From Pictodentalium vernedei (taxonomy: Eukaryota > Mollusca > Scaphopoda > Dentaliida > Dentaliidae), in the NCBI GenBank assembly GCA_031216915.1, contig CM062294.1, positions 31,883,128-31,947,127 of the forward strand: DNA of 64,000 nt. The letters run 5' to 3'. Position numbers and translations under genes: made by a program. This document shows, piece by piece, positions 56,642 through 64,000 of the stretch. A model generated the notes under the pieces. The model saw only the letters and a program-made list of their open reading frames with translations, had not been told where the DNA came from and searched no databases. Positions within the stretch are counted from its first letter, which is position 1, and each line of letters starts with the position of its first letter.

Positions 56642-57134
56642 ATGACTACAATTAATTTACAAACAGCCACAAGAGAAGATTTACAAAAATTACATGGCAT
56701 TGGTAAAAGTAAAGCTGAAAAGCTAATTAGATGTCGCCAACAAAAACAATGTTTAGAAATAAAAGATTTAACAAAGGAAACTGATATACCTTTAGAAACT
56801 TGGGCTGAGTGGTTAGCTGAAGGTGTAATTTGTTTAAAAGAAACTCCTATTAACCAAAACATAGACGAACTCAGGGCCAAGTTAGAAAAAATGGAAACCA
56901 TGTTAACAAATAATAATCAGTTGTGGACAACAAAATTTGAAGGTATGATGGCTCAAAATGAAATTCTCAGAACCCATTTAAAAGTAAAAGAAAATGAGTG
57001 TGATAGGGTGAAAAGGGAAGCAAATATTGAAATGCAAAGCAAGCTTAAAGAGTTTAATCAAGAGTATGACAAATTGGCTTTAGATTTAAAGAAAGAAAGA
57101 TTTGAAAAACTGAATACTTCAGTAGATCAAAGTA
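56642..57134 (+). pseudogene. Gypsy gag, N-terminal part with helix-hairpin-helix
   Basis: ATG at 56642. Residues 4-33 (INLQTATREDLQKLHGIGKS and following) match the ComEA-type helix-hairpin-helix, with Gly-Ile-Gly at 19-21 forming the hairpin. After it comes a coiled coil (about residues 75-160: ELRAKLEKMETMLTNNNQ, VKREANIEMQSKLKEF). HhH motifs bind DNA backbone non-specifically. The frame is cut at 57134 by the MITE at 57135-57391, and the part after the MITE is in the same frame if the insert is left out. Confidence 0.75.
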
Positions 57135-57391
57135 CAGTACGTGGAGAGTGTATTATCACTAAATCACCCTCAGAGTGGAGATTCCACCCGAGGAATAATT
57201 GCAACTTTGTTGCAAAGCATAACCAGCATCAGCAAAGTTTCAGCCAATGGACCTCCGGGATAAACCCAGAGGTCCATTGGCTGAAACATTGCTTGTGATT
57301 TTTGTCGACATGTGCAAAATTTGAAAGTTACAGCTTGGGTGGTAAGTCCACTCCGCGGGTGATTTAGTTACAATCCACTCTCCACGTACTG
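57135..57391. mobile_element. Tc1/mariner-type MITE (family 2, copy 2) inside gag
   Basis: Same family as 11995-12249: CAGTACGTGGAGAGTG to CACTCTCCACGTACTG with TA at 57133-57134 and 57392-57393. The central hairpin has CAGCCAATGGACCTCCGGG. Its insertion interrupts gag, so it is younger than the gypsy insertion. Confidence 0.92.
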
Positions 57392-58799
57392 TATGTCAAG
57401 TGCTTACCACTCAGCTGGTCCAGAGTCTGATCCACTATTATTCCGAATTCTTGATGCAATTCCTCCTGATGGGCAATACAAGAAGAATATCACAGGTAGC
57501 AATATAAGTACCCCAAAACATAAAATTGCCTCAGATTTTGCTGATATTTCAAAAACTGATTCTCAAACCTCTGACTTTTTAAAATTTGATACATCACATC
57601 GATCACTGACTCAGAAGCGTCATTCTCAGAAATATAAACATTTCAGTTCATCAAGTTCTTCTGGGACTAATGACTCTAGCAGTAGTTCTGAAGATGAGTA
57701 TTCCAGCTCATCATCTAATAGCCATTCAGATTATTATCAGAAAAAAAGCGCCATTCAAGACGACATAGAAGTAAGAGCCCGTTAAGACCCAAAATGCCTA
57801 TTTTTGCAGGGGATAGTACTCTGAATTGGGAACCCTTTGTGTTCCAATTTGAGAGAATTGCAAAAAGAAGGAAATGGGATAAACGAAAAAAAAATAGAAC
57901 GGTTAATAGATTGCTTGACTGGAACTGCCCTAGAATATGCCAAAACATTACATTTGGCCAAAAATTATCATAAATTAAAAAAAGAACTAAAAGAGAGATT
58001 CAGCCATAAAGATGAGCCTGTTGCCGCAAGACGACAGGTACACTTTATGCATCAGAAAGAAGATGAGTCATTGGAGGAATTCTCTCAGAGAATTCATTTT
58101 ATGACTATAGATGGTTTTAAGCATGCCAGTAGGAAGACTATAAACCAAATTTCAACAGAGTCTTTCTTAAGGGGGTTCAGGGACAAAGAAGTGGCCAAGG
58201 CAGCAATGGAGAAAAACCCTCAAAATATTCATAAGGCATTAAAGTATGTCAAATCATCTTTGGTCACTCACAGGACTATATTCGGGTATAGAGCTCACGG
58301 ACAAGTGTCTTTTGCATCTTCAGACTCCAATATAGATGATACCAGTGATAAGCACTGGAAGAGTTTAAGTAATTCAGACCTTGGAGAAGAAATAAAGGAA
58401 ATGAAAAAAATGTTACAAGCTATAAGCTCCAAAGTCTTTTCTGATCAAAGCTAACAGCAAACTCAGCCAAGGCTATACATTGCTTCAGGTAATCCTACCA
58501 GGGGTTCCCCATTGAATCGGAGAAGTCCATTTAAAAGTGATATACAAAGAAGCCAAGATGCACGCCAGGCTCCATCATAAAATTTGTATGGGAGGTCATG
58601 CTCTAATTCTCCACGCTCTAATTCTCCAGAGCAATGTCTTTCCTTTAGGCCTCAGTCAAAATTGAATCTGCCAGAACAAAAATCTATAACAAGTCCAGTC
58701 ACATCTCCAAATAGGGGAAATTTCACCCCGAATCAGCAACAAAAAGACCTTTTAAATGCCAGTGGAGTAAGCAGCAGACCCCAAACTTGGTCCAGGTAA
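57392..58799 (+). pseudogene. Gypsy gag, C-terminal part
   Basis: 57393-57782 has a Ser-rich linker (FSSSSSSGTNDSSSSSEDEY). After a frameshift at 57783 comes the capsid-like Retrotrans_gag core (FAGDSTLNWEPFVFQFERIA; LIDCLTGTALEYAKTL; SLEEFSQRIHFMTIDG) with a second shift in an A-run near 57890. In-frame stops at 58452 and 58578 interrupt the C-terminal Ser/Arg/Pro-rich tail (RRSPFKSDIQRSQDARQAPS, SPVTSPNRGNFTPNQQQ). A clear CCHC knuckle was not found. The last stop (58797) directly precedes the pol ATG. Confidence 0.75.
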
Positions 58800-60350
58800 A
58801 TGAGGGTCAAAATTTTCTGGACGTCAATAAAGAGTGTATTTTTAGAGGAAGTTTTTGTACACAGATTGGATGGTTTTAGTCTCATGTTAGATGTTTATAT
58901 TTTTAATCAAAATGCTTTGGCAGTTGTTGATACCACTACTATGCTGACGTTAGTCAGCGAAGAGTTTTTTGAAAAGTTTGGTCCAAAGTTATTGCCATCT
59001 AAACTTGTGAAACTTTCTGGTATTTCCAAATGTCCTGTCTTGGGTAGAATATATCAAGATGTTCAAATCTTGATTGGGTCAAATGTTTTTGTTTGGGATA
59101 TTTGTGTTGCACCCATCTCAGATTCTGTGATTCTTGGTCTTGATTTTCTCAAAGAAAATGACCGCATTGTGAATATGAGAAACAGTACTGTCACTATAAG
59201 TGGGGAAGCTTTAAATGCTACCTACAAGAAAAGTGATAGTACTGAGATCAAGATAGCACGAGTCACAGTTAAGAAGGGAGTTACTATTTCCCCAAATTCA
59301 GTTTGTTCACTTCAGGTTAGGGTCAGTGGAAATTTGGAAACTGATTTTGTAATTGAGCCTAAAATTCAACATAAGGGTACACTTGTATCTGCCACAATAG
59401 GAAGAGGGCATCAATCACTCGTTAGTGTGGTCAATGACACTAACCATTATGTTAGGTTCAAAAAGGGACTTCATTTAGGAAATGCAGAGGAAATAATTTC
59501 TGTTGACGAAAATGTTTCTGAGAGTGTTTCAGAAGTTCGGGTAATTGATGCTCAGTCTGACAGTATTTTGTTATCTGATGAGTTGGATTCTATCAAAATG
59601 GCTTTGCCTGGCCACTTACATGAATTGTTTTTAAAATCTATTGTCAATTTAGGAGCTGATCAAGCTGTTCAAGTAGGTCATCTATTGACAGACTTTGCCG
59701 ATGTTTTTGCCAAACATGATCTTCATATTGGTTGCATGGCAGGAGTTGTCCATGATATCAATACCGGTTCCGCTCTTCCAGTAAAACATAAGATGAGGTG
59801 TACTCCTTTAGGATTTCAGGAGCAGGAAAAAGAGCACTTGAATAAAATGTTGGATGCAGGTGTTATTCGTCCCTCAGTTTCTTGTTGGGTTCCTGCGCCT
59901 GTTTTGGTCAGAAAAAAAGATGGTGCTGTTCGCTGGTGTGTGGATTATAGAGCATTGAATGAGTGTACTGTCAAGGATTGTTTCCCTTTACCTAACATTG
60001 AAGACTGTCTTGATACTTTGTACGGAACAAATTTTTTTACAACTTTGGATATGGCATCTGGATATTATCAGATTCCATTATCGGAAGATTCTATGAAAAA
60101 GACAGCTTTTGTTACTCGTCATGGATTGTTTGAACATACAAGAATGGGCTTTGATTTATGTAATGCGCCGTCAACATTTCAAAGAGCTGTGGAGCTTGTT
60201 TTACGAGGTCTTACTTGGCAAGATGTCTTGGTGTATCTAGATGACATAATTGTTCTTGGGAAAGATTTTGAGTCTGCTTATATGAATTTGAAAGAGGTCT
60301 TAATAAGGTTTAGAGAGCATAATCTGAAACTCAAGCCAAGGAAGTGTTAA
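58800..60350 (+). pseudogene. Gypsy pol part 1: protease and reverse transcriptase
   Basis: Residue 44 starts DTTTMLTLVSEEFF, where retropepsins have DTG: the active-site Gly appears replaced. ILGLDFLKEND near 115 is the second protease motif. RT follows: PAPVLVRKKDGAVRWCVDYR, LNECTVKDCFPLPNIED, FFTTLDMASGYYQIPLSED (first catalytic Asp), TRMGFDLCNAPSTFQRAVE, and VYLDDIIV at residues 478-485 with the catalytic Asp pair. The frame ends at TAA 60348-60350 in the KPRKC-stop-LFKKEVEFLG motif that is continuous in intact elements, so this is a nonsense mutation. Confidence 0.88.
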
Positions 60351-62951
60351 TTGTTTAAAAAGGAAGTGGAGTTTTTAGGAAAGAAAGTTGACGGTGAAGG
60401 GGTCTCGGTGGCACCAAGTAAAATTAAAGCAGTTTTAAATTGGCCGGTTCCTGAAAACTCAATCCAATTACAATCATTTCTTGGTTTTGTGAATTACCAT
60501 AGGGAGCATATGCATGGTTTTGCTCAGTTATCGTCAGTTTTGTATGAATTGGCTCTTAGTAAAGAGTATCACTGGGAAGAAAAACATCAGTTAGTTTTTG
60601 AAAAATTTAAGGAGATTTTGACTGATCCACCTGTGCTGTCGTATCCTTCTCCTGATGGCTTGTTTATCCTCAACACAGATGCTTCGGATTGTGCAATTGG
60701 TGCCGAGTTGTCTCAAGTACAAGATGGTAAGGTCAAGGTCATTGCATATGCTAGTCATATTTTGTTGAAGACACAAAGGAAGTATTGCACAACTAGAAAG
60801 GAATTGTTGGCCGTTGTCAAGTTTTGCAGACATTTTAGACATTATCTCTTGGGTCGAACTTTCATTTTAAGGACAGATCACAACAGTCTTGTTTGGCTCA
60901 TGAGGTTTAAACATATTGAGGATCAGTTAGCAAGGTGGATGGAAGAGCTTTCACAATTTGACATGCAGATACTTCACCGGGACGGTAAAAAACATGTTAA
61001 TGCAGATGCGCTGTCTCGAATGGTATCTAAACCTGTCAGTTGTGATTGCTTTGAAGCTGGTTCTTCTCTCGAATCTCTTCCCTGTAAAGGCTGTCCTTAT
61101 TGTGTTCGTGTCCATTCTCAATGGTCCTGGTTTCTTGATGATGTAGACGATGTCATTCCATTAGCTGTTCGAACTGTGAGTTCTCAAGACCCTGTAATTG
61201 TGGACACAAATGTTAAGGATACAGAGTTGAAATCTTTGAACGAAGCATGGTTTGATTCTTACTCTTATGAACAGTTAAGTGAACTTCAGTTGCAGGACCC
61301 TGATCTGAAGCTGGTAATTTCTTGGAAGAAAAATAATGCATCGCCTTCAGATGCTGAACTTAGATTATGTAGCCCAGTTGTTAGATCCTTATGGCTCTGT
61401 CGGTCTCAGTTGTCATTGGTAGAAAATGTTTTGTTTTACAACTGGACAGAAAATGAAGAAAATCAGCCAGTTTTGGTAGTTCCTTCCTCTTTAAAAGAAA
61501 GGGTTCTGTATTTGTGTCATGATCTGAAAGGTTGTGGTCATCTTGGACAAGATAAAACTTTAGCTCGACTCAAAAAATCTTTCTATTGGTATAACATGAC
61601 ACAGTTTTGTAGAGATTATGTCTGCAGTGCCAATAAAAAAGCAAATGTCAATCCCAGAGCTTCATTAAAATCTTTCCATGCTGGTTATCCAATGGAAAGA
61701 GTCCATTTGGACATCCTAGGGCCATTTAATGAAAGTATCAGTGGGAATAAATATGTACTTTTAATGGTAGATCAATTTACTAAATGGGTAGAAATTGCTG
61801 CACTTCCAGATCAAACTGCCTTGACTGTTGCTCAAAAGTTTTTAGTTCATATTATCGTAACTTTTGGCTGTCCTCTTGAAATTCACACTGACCAAGGCAG
61901 TAACTTTCAAAGCCATTTATTTGATTCATTGTGCAGTCTACTTGAAATTGCCAAAACAAGAACCACACCATATCACCCCTCCTCCAATGGTCAAGTTGAG
62001 AGGTACAATCGAACTTTGCTTCAAATGATTCGATGTTATATTGAACACCAAAACAAAAACTGGGATAGAGATTTGCCTTTACTAGCTATGGCATTGCATT
62101 CTACCATTAACAAAAGTACTGGGTTCACTCCTAACCGCCTGATGTTTGGTAGAGAATTGGTTCAACCGGTGGATCTTATGCTTGGACTGAATTGTTCAAT
62201 TAGAACAACCCCAGGTGATTGGCTAAAACAGATTGAATTGGCTATTGGGAAAGCTCATCAAACTGCCCGTAAAACCTTAAACCAGTCCCAAATTAGACAA
62301 AAAAGAACTCATGATCTAAGACTAAAAGAGAAGCAATATGATGCTGGTGATATTGTGTATAAGAGGGATTCAACCACAAAAATTGTAGTGAGTTCGAAGT
62401 TGAAATCACCGTGGGTGGGTCCATATTTGGTTCTGGAAAGCAAGTCTCCCTTATACAAAATTCACGGACAAAAAGGTAGTCAGTTAATCCATCATGATAG
62501 ATTAAAACCCTGTCATGATCGAGTCCTGCCCATGTGGTTGCGACGATTGAGGCACAAATACGTTGAAGAGCAGAACGAAATGGTGAAACCTACCATTGAT
62601 TCACTAAAAAATAAGCAGATGCCATTCTCATCTGGGTCGGACATTATAGCTGACTCGGATGGAGGACTGGTGTCTACTTCATTGCCATTACCATCCGGGT
62701 CGGACATTATCGCTGACTTAGATGGAAAACTGGCCTCTTCAGACATTAATCAATCAACCGTGGATACACCATTGGGTCACAGTTGCCGTAAAGACATGGG
62801 TGGTACTGATTTCAGTCAAGCAGACGATCGTCAAGTAGAACCATGGTTTTATAACTCACTAGAAGATGATGTGCTGCCCAATCTTTTTATGGAAGCTCCA
62901 ACCTCCTCATCTGGTCGACAGATAAAGAAGCCTGCACGATTTTTTGACTAA
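60351..62951 (+). CDS. Gypsy pol part 2: RT thumb, RNase H and integrase
   Basis: Continues in the same frame after the stop codon. RNase H: FILNTDASDCAIGAEL (Asp about 110), TRKELLAVVKF (Glu), FILRTDHNSLVWL (Asp). Integrase: GCGHLGQDKTLARLKKSFYW with H390 and H397, then core D454 (HLDILGPF), D514 (HTDQG) and E550 (GQVERYN), a DD35E spacing. GPY/F-type module near the end (SPWVGPYLVLESKSPLYKI, HHDRLKP). The second half of the zinc site reads DYVCSANKKANV, where C-x-x-C is expected, so a few residues seem lost. Two tandem repeats (PSGSDIIADLDGKL type) sit at about 765-805. No chromodomain seen. Confidence 0.9.
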   Translation: MFKKEVEFLGKKVDGEGVSVAPSKIKAVLNWPVPENSIQLQSFLGFVNYHREHMHGFAQLSSVLYELALSKEYHWEEKHQLVFEKFKEILTDPPVLSYPSPDGLFILNTDASDCAIGAELSQVQDGKVKVIAYASHILLKTQRKYCTTRKELLAVVKFCRHFRHYLLGRTFILRTDHNSLVWLMRFKHIEDQLARWMEELSQFDMQILHRDGKKHVNADALSRMVSKPVSCDCFEAGSSLESLPCKGCPYCVRVHSQWSWFLDDVDDVIPLAVRTVSSQDPVIVDTNVKDTELKSLNEAWFDSYSYEQLSELQLQDPDLKLVISWKKNNASPSDAELRLCSPVVRSLWLCRSQLSLVENVLFYNWTENEENQPVLVVPSSLKERVLYLCHDLKGCGHLGQDKTLARLKKSFYWYNMTQFCRDYVCSANKKANVNPRASLKSFHAGYPMERVHLDILGPFNESISGNKYVLLMVDQFTKWVEIAALPDQTALTVAQKFLVHIIVTFGCPLEIHTDQGSNFQSHLFDSLCSLLEIAKTRTTPYHPSSNGQVERYNRTLLQMIRCYIEHQNKNWDRDLPLLAMALHSTINKSTGFTPNRLMFGRELVQPVDLMLGLNCSIRTTPGDWLKQIELAIGKAHQTARKTLNQSQIRQKRTHDLRLKEKQYDAGDIVYKRDSTTKIVVSSKLKSPWVGPYLVLESKSPLYKIHGQKGSQLIHHDRLKPCHDRVLPMWLRRLRHKYVEEQNEMVKPTIDSLKNKQMPFSSGSDIIADSDGGLVSTSLPLPSGSDIIADLDGKLASSDINQSTVDTPLGHSCRKDMGGTDFSQADDRQVEPWFYNSLEDDVLPNLFMEAPTSSSGRQIKKPARFFD

Positions 62952-63054
62952 CAGACCACACACGTTTTAACCATTTGCACGAGAACAAACACTGCACTGT
63001 TTCTGGTACAAGTTTTATTGTAAACTAGCAGTATAAATTCCATTATTTTAGAAA

Positions 63055-64000
63055 ATGGATCTTGATGAAGTCGACTTCATAGCAGATTATGATGAAAGTG
63101 TGGATGAATTTGTTATTGAAACTACTGCAACACCATCAAGTAGTGTAGAAAACAGGGAAGAAGAATGGTTAAAAGAAGAAAAAAGTAATTTAAAATCCAT
63201 CTCCACTCGATCCTCTCGTCGGAAGTACAAAAACTGCCAGTTGTGTCCAGCTAGAACTGTACATCTCAAGCGACATGTTTTAAAAGATCACTTGCCTTGG
63301 TTCTTAGGTTTTCATACATCTTGCTGGCACAAAACTCCTATAAAGGGCCCTGATGGCTCAGAATCAGAATGTACCATTGAGAAGCGGTTTTATCTTATGA
63401 ATGGCCTATTTTACTTGTTCTGTAATCTATTAAATTTAAGTAATTTGGAACTGAACATTATTGAATTTAGCAGAGAGGAAAGATTTTTAATGTCCCAGTA
63501 TGTTCAGCTTGCTACTGGACAAACAGTGCATGAGTATGAATTCAATCTTTCTCCACCAAATTTTGTCATTTGCCTCATGCATTGTAGAATCCTCTGTAAT
63601 CTTCTCTGTGATCTCAAACTGTCTGAAAGTTTGTTAACAAAGGTCAAAAACTTGTCCGATAGAATGTCATATTCTGGCAATGAGCTGTCACCACCTGTCA
63701 AAAATGTTACTGAACCTTTATTTTGTGATTCACATTTTCATTTAGATCAATTATTGAAACAAAATCACTGTAAAACATTAAACGATGTCCAGAAATTATT
63801 TGGTACTGAAGAATTTGTACTAAAGTACGCTGTATCAAACTTAGTTTTTCCAAAACAGTTTGCTTGCATGGATGCTCTCATTTCTGGAGACTCAAGAATT
63901 TCTATTCCAGTGGGAATACATTCCCATCTTTTATTACCTGGTGTAATCAATTCCTTCACAAACAAAGTTGAAAATCTCTTAAAAGATAAAAAAGTGAAAG
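63055..64000 (+). CDS. Extra gypsy ORF: zinc-finger-like plus TatD-like hydrolase (partial)
   Basis: Open for all 315 visible codons and running off the window. ATG at 63055 in a good context (AAAATGG), 103 bp after the pol stop with no LTR between. Acidic N-terminus (MDLDEVDFIADYDESVDEF), then C61-x2-C64-x9-H74-x4-H79 (CQLCPARTVHLKRHVLKDH) followed by LPWFLGFHTSCW. Residues 220-300 carry PLFCDSHFHLDQLL, with the His-x-His metal motif of TatD DNases at 227/229, and SIPVGIHSHLLLP, corresponding to the TatD GxHPH strand. TatD proteins are metal-dependent 3'-5' nucleases. The C-terminal catalytic residues lie outside. No TM or signal segment, so it is not an envelope. Confidence 0.7.
   Translation, partial: MDLDEVDFIADYDESVDEFVIETTATPSSSVENREEEWLKEEKSNLKSISTRSSRRKYKNCQLCPARTVHLKRHVLKDHLPWFLGFHTSCWHKTPIKGPDGSESECTIEKRFYLMNGLFYLFCNLLNLSNLELNIIEFSREERFLMSQYVQLATGQTVHEYEFNLSPPNFVICLMHCRILCNLLCDLKLSESLLTKVKNLSDRMSYSGNELSPPVKNVTEPLFCDSHFHLDQLLKQNHCKTLNDVQKLFGTEEFVLKYAVSNLVFPKQFACMDALISGDSRISIPVGIHSHLLLPGVINSFTNKVENLLKDKKVK

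Larger units (their letters stand above)
55876..64000 (+). mobile_element. Ty3/gypsy (Mag-like) retrotransposon with extra ORF, 3' end outside
   Basis: 5' LTR, primer site, gag, pol and a third ORF in order on +. At least 8.1 kb lies in the window and no 3' LTR is reached. Damage: a MITE in gag, frameshift near 57783 and 57890, stops at 58452, 58578, 58797 and 60348. ORF3 is open throughout its visible length. RT, integrase and primer type fit the Mag lineage (inference from motif recognition). Confidence 0.88.

Noticed and set aside
63055-64000. ORF3 as a retroviral envelope
   Set aside because: No signal peptide, transmembrane segment or furin-like site in 315 residues; motifs point to a hydrolase.

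Overview
The window is eukaryotic and most likely comes from a transposon-rich marine invertebrate. Gene pieces are split by GT-AG introns, intergenic DNA is AT-rich, and nearly every large class of animal transposon is present. I cannot fix the phylum from sequence alone. One host gene is recognisable: the 3' half of a D-serine dehydratase-like (fold III PLP enzyme) gene on the + strand. It has four exons at 8254-8378, 21280-21469, 32345-32450 and 40103-40192 whose splice phases join exactly. Its three introns (12.9, 9.8 and 10.9, and 7.7 kb sized blocks between those exons) are packed with mobile DNA. Upstream exons were not found in the window.

Layout. 1-5.7 kb: an RT-less DIRS-like tyrosine-recombinase retroelement (minus strand) and a separate fragment of its tail split by a hAT-like MITE. 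5.7-12.3 kb: several MITEs (Tc1/mariner type with TA target sites, piggyBac type with TTAA target sites). 12.4-17.7 kb: a complete two-gene PIF/Harbinger element with CTG target-site duplication, carrying a Myb/SANT-like gene and a DDE transposase with one frameshift. 18-20.6 kb: a Penelope-like element with RT, GIY-YIG and an upstream SGNH-hydrolase-like domain. 23.2-28 kb: a decayed cluster with a PC4-like ORF, a zinc-finger/P-loop ATPase pseudogene and one further ORF; a 34-bp minisatellite has grown out of the ATPase coding sequence. 34-35.5 kb: a decayed Tc1/mariner element. 36-39.2 kb: a 40-bp satellite and a 53-bp tandem array. 43-46.7 kb: a CR1/jockey-like non-LTR retrotransposon (minus) with a 2A-like NPGP motif. 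48.9-52.7 kb: a second 40-bp array with an 80-bp higher-order unit, tRNA-like inserts and the same 5' flank as the first array. 52.7-53.4 kb: another non-LTR RT fragment.

55.9 kb to the window end: a Ty3/gypsy (Mag-like) element sitting in a third 40-bp satellite block. It has a 218-bp 5' LTR, a tRNA-Ser-type primer site, a gag with an N-terminal helix-hairpin-helix, a pol with PR-RT-RH-IN split by one nonsense codon, and then a third long open frame with a zinc-finger-like motif and a TatD-like metal-dependent hydrolase start. That frame runs off the window. This extra ORF in the env position is the most unusual thing in the window.

The elements are nested: MITE in gag, hAT-like MITE in DIRS tail, gypsy in satellite, piggyBac-type MITEs beside the PC4 and ATPase pseudogenes. 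This gives a relative insertion order.
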